Origin: Porphyromonas sp.
GTDB taxonomy: Bacteria > Bacteroidota > Bacteroidia > Bacteroidales > Porphyromonadaceae
Length of the DNA stretch: 64,000 bases
Direction of reading: 5' to 3'
Assembly: GCA_022772085.1 (NCBI GenBank)
Contig: JALFBN010000003.1
Location: 186,001-250,000, forward strand
Shown: positions 7,671-17,062 of the stretch, piece by piece
How the letters are laid out: each line of letters starts with the position of its first letter
How positions within the stretch are numbered: the stretch's first letter is position 1
Notes under the pieces: generated by a model
What the model saw: only the letters and a program-made list of their open reading frames with translations
What the model was told of the DNA's origin: nothing
Databases searched by the model: none
Program-made: the position numbers and the translations under genes

Positions 7671-8593
7671 TAGCCAAGATAATCAAAGGAACATCCTTTT
7701 CTGGAGTGCTTGCCTATCTCCTCGGGAAGCAAGAGGGAAAAGCCAGAGTTCTCTATGCAGAAGGAGTTAGGAGGGATGCTTCGTCTCACGAGATAGCCAA
7801 CGACTTTGCACTACAAGCCTCAATGCGTCCTAATGTGAAGAAGCCTGTCTATCATACTATCTTGAGCTTTTCGGCAGAAGATGCTGAGCGACTGGACGAT
7901 AAGACGATGAATAACTTGGCACTACAATACTTGCAGAAGATGGGCTACGGAGATACGCAATACCTCATAGTACGCCATCTCGACAGAGAGCATCCCCACG
8001 TACACATCTGTATCAATCGTATAGACAACAACGGAAAAACTATTTCTGACAGCAACGAAAAGTACCGCTCAACAAAGGTCTGCAAAGAACTCACTGAAGC
8101 TAACCAACTAAAGTGGGGCGAAGGGAAAGAGGCTGTAAAACGTCATAGGCTTCGAGGGAATGACCGACTTCGATATGAAATCTTCGATACCATCAAAGCC
8201 GTATTACCTCGATGTCAGAATTGGGACGAACTCTCTTCCGCTCTGAAACGCCAAGGGATAGACATACAATTCAGGACAAAAGGAAAGAGCGATCAGGTAG
8301 AGGGCGTACTCTTCAGCAAAGATGGCGTAAGTTTTAGTGGTTCACACATCGACCGCTCATGTAGCTACTCCAAACTCACCTTTGCTTTAGAACAGAATGC
8401 AAAGCAAGCTCTTTCACCACCTCTTCTCTCTTCTGAAACAGAAAGTTTTATCGGAGAGCTGGGCGAAGCCATAGAAGATCTTGGCGAGGGGCTATTCGAT
8501 AGCAATGCGCCTGCCGTAGATGTCGCAGAACTCGTATTCCAACGTAAACTAAGAAATCAAGCTAATAAGAAACTAAAACGTAGAAGATTATGA
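7667..8593 (+). CDS. Relaxase / mobilization nuclease (MobA-like)
   Basis: 308 aa. The relaxase domain (PF03432 type) fills the first half. It opens with IIKGTSFSGVLAYLL, contains the HxH metal-binding motif in DREHPHVHICINRID and a further upstream His (VYHTILSF), as expected of the three-His relaxases. The nucleophile Tyr is probably near the N-terminus (Y17 or Y26). It nicks oriT and leads the strand into a recipient, using conjugation machinery from another element because none is encoded here. It overlaps mobC by 4 nt and the next gene by 4 nt, so the three form one operon. Confidence 0.92.
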   Translation: MIAKIIKGTSFSGVLAYLLGKQEGKARVLYAEGVRRDASSHEIANDFALQASMRPNVKKPVYHTILSFSAEDAERLDDKTMNNLALQYLQKMGYGDTQYLIVRHLDREHPHVHICINRIDNNGKTISDSNEKYRSTKVCKELTEANQLKWGEGKEAVKRHRLRGNDRLRYEIFDTIKAVLPRCQNWDELSSALKRQGIDIQFRTKGKSDQVEGVLFSKDGVSFSGSHIDRSCSYSKLTFALEQNAKQALSPPLLSSETESFIGELGEAIEDLGEGLFDSNAPAVDVAELVFQRKLRNQANKKLKRRRL

Positions 8594-9270
8594 ACGAACA
8601 AATGAACATTCTCCTCGAAGTACTCGAGGAAATCAAGCAACAGAACAGAGAACTCAAAGCGAGCGTCTCCAACCTCGCATCTCAACCAATCTCAACAACT
8701 ACATCATCAGAAGAGGATGGCATCTCTCTTACGGATGTAGCACGCCTTATTGGGCAAAAGATTGAGATAGATGGCAAATTCAAGAGTGAACTAACAGATG
8801 TCGCTATCGTCCTTGGCAAACGAATCCGAGAAATCAAAGATGGCGTCACAAAGGCCCAAGAGAAGCAAGCCGAGAACCTTGCCTCTCTATCCGAGAAAAT
8901 CCAAGAAACTCAATCTCCTCCAGAGATCAAGAAGTACTACCTCTTTGATGTCAAACGCTGGGTGGAGTGGCTCATCTGGGGTATATCTCTTGTACTCCTC
9001 GCCTGTACTATTGGCTGGGCAGTATATCTCCGTAATGCCAATCAGACCCTCGAAAGCTACGCCCTTCGCTACCGCATCCTACGTATGGAGCAAGGTTACA
9101 ATAGTCCCACTATCGCCCATCTCGACAGTCTATTCTCCTCCGACTCCATTCGCCAACTACGCCACCAAGTCATCAACTATGAACTCGCAGTCCAACGCCA
9201 AGCCGAACTCGCCATCCAGCAGCAACGAATCACGGAGGAGCAAGCTATTATCTTTCAAAAACTAAAATGA
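8590..9270 (+). CDS. Coiled-coil, single-pass membrane protein of mob operon
   Basis: 226 aa. The N-terminal half (residues about 1-115) is rich in Glu, Lys and Gln with heptad-like spacing, suggesting a coiled coil. One transmembrane segment follows (WVEWLIWGISLVLLACTIGWAVYL, about 117-140), then a C-terminal region with helices rich in Gln and Arg. It starts 4 nt inside the relaxase gene. Proteins of this shape end the mob operon of Bacteroidetes elements and may link the relaxosome to a coupling protein or membrane (inference). No catalytic motif is visible. Confidence 0.7.
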   Translation: MNEQMNILLEVLEEIKQQNRELKASVSNLASQPISTTTSSEEDGISLTDVARLIGQKIEIDGKFKSELTDVAIVLGKRIREIKDGVTKAQEKQAENLASLSEKIQETQSPPEIKKYYLFDVKRWVEWLIWGISLVLLACTIGWAVYLRNANQTLESYALRYRILRMEQGYNSPTIAHLDSLFSSDSIRQLRHQVINYELAVQRQAELAIQQQRITEEQAIIFQKLK

Positions 9271-9356
9271 TAATTAACAACCTAGTAAAAGCATCCCTAT
9301 AAGAAAGCGTATAGGTCTAAAATAATTACCCAAAGATAGAGGACATATAAATCCAC

Positions 9357-9388
9357 AAAAGGACTTGTTTCGCGAAACAAGTCCTTTT
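9357..9388. terminator. Perfect palindromic bidirectional terminator
   Basis: AAAAGGACTTGTTTCG and its exact complement form a 32-nt palindrome with A- and T-runs at the two ends, so it can stop transcription from both sides. It separates the plus-strand mob operon from the minus-strand defence operon. Confidence 0.85.
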
Positions 9389-9427
9389 GTCATAAGTATA
9401 ATAATTTCCCAATAATAACTCCTTGTT

Positions 9428-12400
9428 CTATTCTTTCTTTGTTATTTCAGAATCCTCTCCTAGCTCCTTTAGCCATTCTGATATGTTAACGCTTTCATTT
9501 TTGCTGAGAATACCTGAGCCGAAATTTCTTGTATGTATATCATCCATACCATAGTATAGTTTTATTTTCTTGTTTTTGGGTAACCAAACAAGATGATGCT
9601 GGTGAAGCCAAAGTAACATAGCAGAGATTTTCTTACTGAACAGTTTCTTAATACTTGAATATCTTCGAACAAAGTCTGAAGGTTCATAATTCCTGATTTT
9701 CTGATGTATAAAACCTTTATTATCCATATAAGCATAACCGCCGTTCTGAGCATGATTGGCTCCTATATCTTTTGGATAACGAATCATTCTCTCTGTTAGG
9801 ATAGGCCAAAACATAGTCTTTCCGTTAGTTTTTAGATACTCGAGAAGAAAATCTTTACGAACGAATAATGCGCTATGACCACTTGAGTACATATAGTTAT
9901 CCAATACAACAATCTCGTTTTTACCATTTACCCATACTCCAGTATCATTAGAGAATCTCAACTGGAGTCCTTTAAATAACCACTCATTAGGCATCAGCAA
10001 ATTCACTGAGTCTTCGGATGAAATATCATCATCGGTTGAAAGCGTGTATTGTAAATAAGCAGGCTCAATGATAATACCATCGAAAATCTTGTGTCCAACA
10101 GAGAATGGTATCTTTTTGTGATACTCATCACTTACAACTTGCATATAAATTGAGGACCAATAAAACTCTCGAGTAAATATGTTATAAATATCAGAGTTCT
10201 CATGAAAGGAACGTCCTTCGATTCCTACATTGTATAAATTGTCACATACTGTACTCAAATCCTCCTTATTGACAATATATGCTTGGATAAAAGTCCATAA
10301 ATCTCTTATAGGAGACTTATCGTCATTTGGTTCATGCACAAACTTGCTGTACGAAAATAAATTTACCCATTCAATTCCATTTTCATCAGTAATAAGAACA
10401 TACTCCCTAATCCTTGGCATATTCTTCCATGCTTTCAACCATTTAACATCACTCTTTGGTCTTGATATATCAAAATTAGGAAGTTTATATTTGCTCTGAT
10501 GATGTAATGACTTGCGTCTAGGATATATCGTAGGATCGATAGTTCTAGCTCTTTGTACAGGAACAGACCATTCATTACTCCAATCTTTTTCTGGGTATTT
10601 ATCCATCATTCGAGCCATAATACGATACATAGCTATCCATTGATATTTCTTTCCTATGCGTTCAATTTTACTATGAGATCGGTTATAGCTAGCATTATTC
10701 TTATCAAAATGAACAAAAACACTAGGATCATATCCATACTCTTCAAATATCATATGTATTGCCCAATTCGACAACATCTCAATATTCTCGCCAAAGGCAC
10801 CAAGATTAGACTCAAATACATATCTCCCAAAATCTCCATAACTTCTCACTCCATGGTTAGGAGCCATAGATGACAAGATCGAATGCTGAGCTCTATATAC
10901 GTCTCGTTCATTTTCTGGAATTGTTTTCCAATCTCTATCATACTTTGCGGTTATCTCATCATTTGAAGGGATTTCTGGTAAAGAACCATCCGTAAATGGT
11001 ACATGTATAGATTTCTTATCTATAGCTACGTCTAAGCCATAGCTAAGACCAAGCTCTACAATATTACAAGCATAGTCACGAACTAAAACATGTTCAGGAA
11101 CGCACTTCTGAATAAACACATTGTCGTATACCCACTTTGCTGTGGTACAACAACTTTCTCTATCTTGCATTAGGAGTAATACCCCATAAATCGCACACCA
11201 AAGACGTTCTTGAATGTAAGGGTCATTAACGAAACTATATTTCTCCAGCAATGGCAAAAGAAGATTCTTATGCTGAGTTAAGATATTCACAATAGCATGA
11301 GTGATGTAATCTCTCAGTTCTCTCCAAGTAGTGGCTAATCCCCAAATTAGAGTCTCAAGACATGCTTTAGCAATCTGATTATCTATTGATTTAAGAGTGT
11401 CGACCGAAGCCTCACACCCCCATCGAGCCAAATCCATGAGTTGTTTGCCATGTGCCCATGGATCAGAAATAAAAACAGTCCATATTTCGTCTCTTTGCAC
11501 CATGCTTAAATTCCACAGCACATCATAAAGAGTAAATCCATTTGAAGTTTCATCTGTTCTGTAAGGACACGATAAGATAATTTCAAACAACAAACTATAT
11601 TCTTTTGTATCCTTAATCCCATGTATTAGCTCCTGACCTTTCTTTGTAAAAATATCTCTCCACACCGAACTATTAATAAATGCTTGAAACGCCTTATCCT
11701 TATCCTTTTTCTCAACAAGTTCTATCAGTTCTGTATCTTTAGTCATTGGAATAAGAATAGCTAAAGGTTCAGCAAGATTACCCCAATGATAATCTAACCA
11801 TTGCGATGCTGGAAGTTTAGAAATCATATATTCAGCAATGAAATAATCACCTAGTCTCTCAAAACCAAAGTTCACATAAGTAGTACCATTGTAGAGCTCC
11901 GTTCTTAATAACCCCTCATCAATTAGCAATTCAAAGAATTCATTGGGAGCCTTAGTGTATTGAGCATCCTGAGCCAACCGCATCATTACGACTTGGTATT
12001 CGAGATTCCAACGACTACCAGCAGTAACCATTAACTCTGCTACTGAACGCAGTGCTTTAATTACAAGATTTTGAGCTTCGTTATATTTAAAATCTATCGC
12101 TATTTCATGATTGGTATCATCACAGTACTCTAGAAGGGTTGTCCAGAAATTTGTAAACACCAATGGACGATGACTTCTTTCATGATTGCGACAGTACTTG
12201 ATTAAGAAAAGAGGATTTGAAAATTCCTCTCCATATATAGGCCAAGTCGGTTGCTCTATACCGAAAGATGAGAACATGTACTCACAAGCTTCACGCTCAT
12301 ATCCTTTGAACCCATGGTGCTGATATACTGCGTATGCTGGATTGTGGGCAATATCATAAAACCAATTTTTACGATCAGATATGCGGAAACTTATAACAAG

Positions 12401-13615
12401 GCGCAGGTACTCACATGACTCTATTTCTTGCAAAAAGGCCAACAGAAATTTGCTCCATAACTCCTCGCCAGCTCCTTCATTAATAGCATCAATAAATATT
12501 ACCACAGGTTCTCCTATTCTCCTGCCATAATTATTGAGTTGCGTCAATAATTTCTCCTTCTTGCACTTGATATCCAATAACTCTCGAATTTGGGAGAGAG
12601 GATCAGATGATAGTGTGAAATGTTGCCCCAAAAGTAATATGGATGGCTCGTGAATACGTTTTCGTTGAGTTACCATATCTCCTATGAGATGGGATTTTCC
12701 CGTACCAGCAACACCTGTAACTATAATTGTATGACATTTCTTAAACTCAATCCAACTATTAGAAAGTACTTTCTGTAAGGCATATCCATCATCACGAATA
12801 GAATCTCCTTTTATTCGAATGCCATTTTTATCCTCATGGCTATAATAAAAATCCTTAAATACAAGTAAGAACTCACTTACCAAATCTTTTAATTCAAGAT
12901 AAGAAGTTACAGTTCCACTTAAGCTGTCTATCTTTTCTGCAAGAAGTCTACATTGAACTGAAATTTCAGAGTAAGAAGAATCTTTATCTGTATTTCTAAT
13001 AAACACCCTCAATGTATCCCTAAATCGCCCTATTTCCTCTTTTAGTAAAGGCTTGAACTTATCAGTAATGTGCAATGAAGCCAATGCGAAATCCATATTT
13101 TCAAATGGAAAATTTCGTTCTTCGGAATAACGTTTGTCTAGATTCTTTATTTGCTTAGAATTTTGTTCTTCAAACCATTTCTGAGAAGGAGTGAAGTTAA
13201 ATTCCTCATCAATCAGACTACATGCTTCAACTAGTTTTCGCAACTCTTCAGGTTTTCTCTTATTCGAGTTCCAAAGATAAAGATAATAGCCGACTGCAAT
13301 TAACATGGCTATTCCAAAACTCAACCATTCAGAATTTTGGGACAGATACCCCCAAAAGGTTATTTCTTTATCTGCGGAATGAATAGAAATGTAAACTCCT
13401 AGGAGTTGAGGTATAATACCAGCAAGAGCGGCCTCTGTTGCCATAAAAGTGTAGAACACTTTACGCTCAGCACGCTTCTTCAGAAATCCTACAATTATAT
13501 TAATCCATTCCTTCCAATTTGCCCTACGCACCTCTTTTATAACAAGAGCAATAGAAGTAATTCTGGCAACAACCCACAGGAACAAGGCAAAGAATATAGT
13601 AAATACAATAATCAT
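9428..13615 (-). CDS. Membrane-anchored STAND-like NTPase, candidate anti-phage sensor
   Basis: 1395 aa, the largest protein in the window. Three hydrophobic helices lie near the N-terminus (about residues 3-26, 54-78 and 97-115). A helical linker and a P-loop NTPase domain follow: Walker A GVAGTGKS at 301-308 and Walker B VVIFIDAINEG at 371-381. The acidic Asp-Ala-x-Asn-Glu form is typical of STAND ATPases such as the Avs family. The remaining 900 residues show no catalytic motif and may be a helical or repeat-type sensor region. It is the last gene of the minus-strand run after hsdR. By analogy with Avs proteins the N-terminal module would be the effector, here membrane helices rather than a nuclease (inference). 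An alternative is a general NACHT-like regulator unrelated to defence. Confidence 0.7.
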   Translation of the reverse strand: MIIVFTIFFALFLWVVARITSIALVIKEVRRANWKEWINIIVGFLKKRAERKVFYTFMATEAALAGIIPQLLGVYISIHSADKEITFWGYLSQNSEWLSFGIAMLIAVGYYLYLWNSNKRKPEELRKLVEACSLIDEEFNFTPSQKWFEEQNSKQIKNLDKRYSEERNFPFENMDFALASLHITDKFKPLLKEEIGRFRDTLRVFIRNTDKDSSYSEISVQCRLLAEKIDSLSGTVTSYLELKDLVSEFLLVFKDFYYSHEDKNGIRIKGDSIRDDGYALQKVLSNSWIEFKKCHTIIVTGVAGTGKSHLIGDMVTQRKRIHEPSILLLGQHFTLSSDPLSQIRELLDIKCKKEKLLTQLNNYGRRIGEPVVIFIDAINEGAGEELWSKFLLAFLQEIESCEYLRLVISFRISDRKNWFYDIAHNPAYAVYQHHGFKGYEREACEYMFSSFGIEQPTWPIYGEEFSNPLFLIKYCRNHERSHRPLVFTNFWTTLLEYCDDTNHEIAIDFKYNEAQNLVIKALRSVAELMVTAGSRWNLEYQVVMMRLAQDAQYTKAPNEFFELLIDEGLLRTELYNGTTYVNFGFERLGDYFIAEYMISKLPASQWLDYHWGNLAEPLAILIPMTKDTELIELVEKKDKDKAFQAFINSSVWRDIFTKKGQELIHGIKDTKEYSLLFEIILSCPYRTDETSNGFTLYDVLWNLSMVQRDEIWTVFISDPWAHGKQLMDLARWGCEASVDTLKSIDNQIAKACLETLIWGLATTWRELRDYITHAIVNILTQHKNLLLPLLEKYSFVNDPYIQERLWCAIYGVLLLMQDRESCCTTAKWVYDNVFIQKCVPEHVLVRDYACNIVELGLSYGLDVAIDKKSIHVPFTDGSLPEIPSNDEITAKYDRDWKTIPENERDVYRAQHSILSSMAPNHGVRSYGDFGRYVFESNLGAFGENIEMLSNWAIHMIFEEYGYDPSVFVHFDKNNASYNRSHSKIERIGKKYQWIAMYRIMARMMDKYPEKDWSNEWSVPVQRARTIDPTIYPRRKSLHHQSKYKLPNFDISRPKSDVKWLKAWKNMPRIREYVLITDENGIEWVNLFSYSKFVHEPNDDKSPIRDLWTFIQAYIVNKEDLSTVCDNLYNVGIEGRSFHENSDIYNIFTREFYWSSIYMQVVSDEYHKKIPFSVGHKIFDGIIIEPAYLQYTLSTDDDISSEDSVNLLMPNEWLFKGLQLRFSNDTGVWVNGKNEIVVLDNYMYSSGHSALFVRKDFLLEYLKTNGKTMFWPILTERMIRYPKDIGANHAQNGGYAYMDNKGFIHQKIRNYEPSDFVRRYSSIKKLFSKKISAMLLWLHQHHLVWLPKNKKIKLYYGMDDIHTRNFGSGILSKNESVNISEWLKELGEDSEITKKE

Positions 13616-13643
13616 TTAGTCGGTGTGTTTATACTCAATAAGT

Positions 13644-13733
13644 TTAGTTATTATAGTTATTTTCGATAGCATCTATGAAAGAATCTGGTTCAATAATTAA
13701 TGATTCTATACATTGGTCTTCTTGCATTATCAT
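13644..13733 (-). CDS. Small acidic ORF between hsdR and the NTPase gene (29 aa)
   Basis: Too short for the supplied track. Reading on the minus strand, AGGAAG precedes an ATG and a 29-codon frame begins MIMQEDQCIESL and ends ENNYNN, rich in Asp, Glu and Asn. It starts 18 nt after the hsdR stop and ends 28 nt before the NTPase start, so it would fit a cotranscribed microprotein. It may equally be chance or a relic. No homology is claimed. Confidence 0.3.
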   Translation of the reverse strand: MIMQEDQCIESLIIEPDSFIDAIENNYNN

Positions 13734-13751
13734 TGCTACTTCCTATTAACA

Positions 13752-16700
13752 CTACCCTTCTTGGTGATTTCCCTTGAAGTGCTCCACCTGCTCCATCACT
13801 TGGTCGATAACCTCATCATTGTACTGAGGGGGATAGCCATTTTGGTGGAGACAAATGAATATCTTGTTGTTGAGGTCTGCACGGATATTACTATTATTGA
13901 GCCAGTCAGTGAAAGAAGACTGGATGTCTATCAGCTCCTTAATCTTCTTCGCCAATATCTTACACTTGTCATTGAAGATAAAACCATTCTCCTCTTTATC
14001 CTCTCCATACTCGAAGTTGTACTTATCTCGTAAGTGCATTAAAATATCATAGAATGCCTTTTCCTCAAAGGTCAGACCCAGATGTCGAAAACTCTCTCGA
14101 TCCTTGCCGAGTTGTTTCAGCAAATCCAGAGCCTGTTTCGTTGCCTCTTCCATAATCTCAGAAACTGCTGTCGCTTGTGTATGCGAGGCTTCTTCTGCCG
14201 AAAGAACAGATCGACGTTCGTGATACTTGTCCAATGTTTCCTTTAGCAACTCCTCATACTTCTCTGCTGCGATTTTATTGGTATTCTTATACTCTCTAAT
14301 GGCTTTGCGGATCATCTTTACCAATACTTCCAACTTAGTTGCGGGTAGTTTGATACCCTCGAGTTGTGCTACAAACTCAGGACTAAAAATCTGTTCCTCC
14401 ACATCGGTATCAAGAATACTGACCACAGAGTTACACACCAGTGCTTCCCTCACCATCTTCTCCACGGCTCTATTCATACTCTCAGCATCGTGCTTGTCAC
14501 CAGAAGTCTTACGAATATAAGAAGCTACCGCCATAAAGCATTGCGAGAGCGAAAGCAATTCGTGGTTAAGGACAGCAGATGGCTGACAGATATCATACGC
14601 CACTCGAAGGCGTTTGATATGAGCGAAGAAATAACTTTGAGCGCTGACGGCTTTTGGAGGACGATTGCCTTGGTCTTTGTTCCATCCAGACGTTTGCGAC
14701 TGGATATAATTGGCAGCTTCGGAAAGGCATTCCAATCGCTCCAATGGCTTTGTATTCTTGTCGATGAAAGGAGTGAGGTCAAAGCCCACAAAGAGCTTTT
14801 TGATGAGGTCAATCTCTACGATGAGAGCTTCCAATGCCTGCTGTACATCATCCTCACTTGGTCCAAAATCCTCTCCGCCAAATCGACTCATTGCCTCCAT
14901 CATATTCTTTCGGATACCGATATAGTCTATGACATACCCAAACTCCTTGCCTGCAAATTTACGGTTCACACGACTAATGGTCTGTATGAGCGTTTGTTTC
15001 TGCAATGGCTTATCGTTGTATAGATAAGTTAGGCAGGGGACATCGAAGCCTGTAATCCACATATCGACAACTATGACAATACGGAAGTTGGACTGCTCCA
15101 TCTTGAATGCATCGTCGAGCAACTTTGTCCGACTTCTATCCCCCAGATAGTCATACATCTCTTTCGGGTCATCCTTTCCACGTGTTGCCACCATAGCAAT
15201 GGTAGGCATTGAGGGTAGACTTCGTAACTCATCATCACTCAGTAACGTATCATCAGGAGACTTTCGCTCAACGAACCAGTCTGGATATAAGGACTCAAAC
15301 TTCTTCAACAGGTTGTATGCAATCGATCTTTTGCTACACACAATCATAGCCTTTTGGGGTACATCTGCCTTGTTGTTACAAGCCTGAGTATAGTGCTCTG
15401 CTATATCTCTGGCGAGTCGCTCCAGTCGCTCATCATCCCCCAAGATAACCTCCATAGCACTCATTGCCTTCTTGCTGGTCGCAATATCAGCCTCTGTCGC
15501 TCCCTCCTCTGCACACTGATTGTAGTAGCGGTCTATTTCTTCGACTTTAGCCGTATCGAGGGTAACCTTGGCGATGCGTGGGATATACTTCAAGTCTACA
15601 GTGATGCCATCATCTACAGCCTGCTTCATTGTATAGCTATCGACAATACCACCAAAGACCTGTATCGTCTCATCTATCGGAGTACCCGTAAAACCTACGA
15701 AAGTAGCGTTGGGGAAGGCCGTACGCAAGTGCTCGGCATAAGGCTTCGTGACAAAAGCTCCAATTTGCTCAGACTCTTTGGTTGAAACTCCCTCCTTGAC
15801 TGTATGCCGAACCTTGAGTTGAGTGTTGAGCCGTACTTGGCTGCGATGAGCTTCGTCGGAAAAGCAAATAATGTTGTGTCGTGTATTGAGCAACCCTATC
15901 TCCTCACAAAACTTCTGGATGGTACAGATAAAGAAGCCTCCCGACTGCCGAAGAGACATCTCAGTTTTTAGGCTCTCTCGGTCAGCGATGATCTTGGCTG
16001 CACCTATCGAAAGAAAATCTTCAGAGCGTAAAAATAGTTTGCCCGCTTGGGACTGCAAATCCTCACGGTCTACTATCATCACAATGGTAGGAGAACCAAG
16101 TTCGGGACAACGCAAGGAGAGTTGGCGAGCCAAAAACATCATCGTATAAGTCTTGCCACACCCCGTAGCCCCAAAGTAAGTACCTCCCTTGTTATCTTGT
16201 CTCTCAAATGCTTGGACTACACTCTCTCGGAGCATACGAGTCGCAAAGAATTGAGGGTAGCGACAGACAACTTCTTCCTGTTTAGGATACACCTCGTCTG
16301 GAAAGTAGATATAATCACGCACGATCTCCAGAAAACGCATAGGGGCATACACACCCGATACGATTGTACGCACTTGGTCCAAACCTTTCTCTGCTGCCTT
16401 GTCTTCGTTATTGACTTTCTTCCAAGCATAATAATGCTCATAGGGCGTATAGGTCGTACCCAGTTTGGTATTGTTGGCAGTCGCATCGCTGATACAGGAG
16501 AGCGGACAGTAGCGCAGTAGATGCGGTATATCCCTCATGTAGCGAGTATGGATTTGCTGATAGGCATCTGCTATGGTTGCCGTGGCATCCGTAGGATTCT
16601 TTAGCTCAAAGATGCAGAGGGGGATACCATTGACGAAGAGTAGCACATCAGGGATACGCCTATCCCCTTGTATCCCATAGCCCACTTCGTATTGATTGAC

Positions 16701-17054
16701 ACAACGGAAGCGATTGTCCGATGGGGTATCGAAATCGAGATACTCTATATCGAAAATCTCACCATCGGAGTGACGAGTATAGCGATAGCCGTCTCGCAGT
16801 AGACGATACGTATTGCGGAGTATATCAAAATGAGTCTGTCCCCCAGTATGTTGTAGGTGGCTGACAATTTCGTCCAGGTCATTAGCCTCCAATGCAGGAT
16901 AGCGCTCTTGGAGGTACTGGCGTAGGTCTCTGGAGATGAGAATATCTCTATTGTTACGTCTTATATCCCCTCCGTGTGTGTACTCCCATCCTTCCTGCTG
17001 TAGCAAGTCTATAAGGGCTTCCTCATATTCACTTTCATAAAACTTCATCTTCAT
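13752..17054 (-). CDS. hsdR: Type I restriction enzyme, R (motor/endonuclease) subunit
   Basis: 1100 aa, normal length for HsdR. The N-terminal nuclease domain has the PD-(D/E)xK pattern in RRIPDVLLFVNG and IFELKNP. The SF2 helicase motor shows Walker A FGATGCGKTYTMMF, the DEAH box FSDEAHRSQ, motif III-like GFTGTPID, and the motif VI region QTISRVNRKF. A C-terminal helical domain for docking to HsdM/HsdS follows. It translocates DNA from an unmodified site and cleaves at a distance. It begins 8 nt after hsdS on the same strand. All key motifs are present, so restriction should be active. Confidence 0.95.
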   Translation of the reverse strand: MKMKFYESEYEEALIDLLQQEGWEYTHGGDIRRNNRDILISRDLRQYLQERYPALEANDLDEIVSHLQHTGGQTHFDILRNTYRLLRDGYRYTRHSDGEIFDIEYLDFDTPSDNRFRCVNQYEVGYGIQGDRRIPDVLLFVNGIPLCIFELKNPTDATATIADAYQQIHTRYMRDIPHLLRYCPLSCISDATANNTKLGTTYTPYEHYYAWKKVNNEDKAAEKGLDQVRTIVSGVYAPMRFLEIVRDYIYFPDEVYPKQEEVVCRYPQFFATRMLRESVVQAFERQDNKGGTYFGATGCGKTYTMMFLARQLSLRCPELGSPTIVMIVDREDLQSQAGKLFLRSEDFLSIGAAKIIADRESLKTEMSLRQSGGFFICTIQKFCEEIGLLNTRHNIICFSDEAHRSQVRLNTQLKVRHTVKEGVSTKESEQIGAFVTKPYAEHLRTAFPNATFVGFTGTPIDETIQVFGGIVDSYTMKQAVDDGITVDLKYIPRIAKVTLDTAKVEEIDRYYNQCAEEGATEADIATSKKAMSAMEVILGDDERLERLARDIAEHYTQACNNKADVPQKAMIVCSKRSIAYNLLKKFESLYPDWFVERKSPDDTLLSDDELRSLPSMPTIAMVATRGKDDPKEMYDYLGDRSRTKLLDDAFKMEQSNFRIVIVVDMWITGFDVPCLTYLYNDKPLQKQTLIQTISRVNRKFAGKEFGYVIDYIGIRKNMMEAMSRFGGEDFGPSEDDVQQALEALIVEIDLIKKLFVGFDLTPFIDKNTKPLERLECLSEAANYIQSQTSGWNKDQGNRPPKAVSAQSYFFAHIKRLRVAYDICQPSAVLNHELLSLSQCFMAVASYIRKTSGDKHDAESMNRAVEKMVREALVCNSVVSILDTDVEEQIFSPEFVAQLEGIKLPATKLEVLVKMIRKAIREYKNTNKIAAEKYEELLKETLDKYHERRSVLSAEEASHTQATAVSEIMEEATKQALDLLKQLGKDRESFRHLGLTFEEKAFYDILMHLRDKYNFEYGEDKEENGFIFNDKCKILAKKIKELIDIQSSFTDWLNNSNIRADLNNKIFICLHQNGYPPQYNDEVIDQVMEQVEHFKGNHQEG

Positions 17055-17062
17055 CCCTTTCT

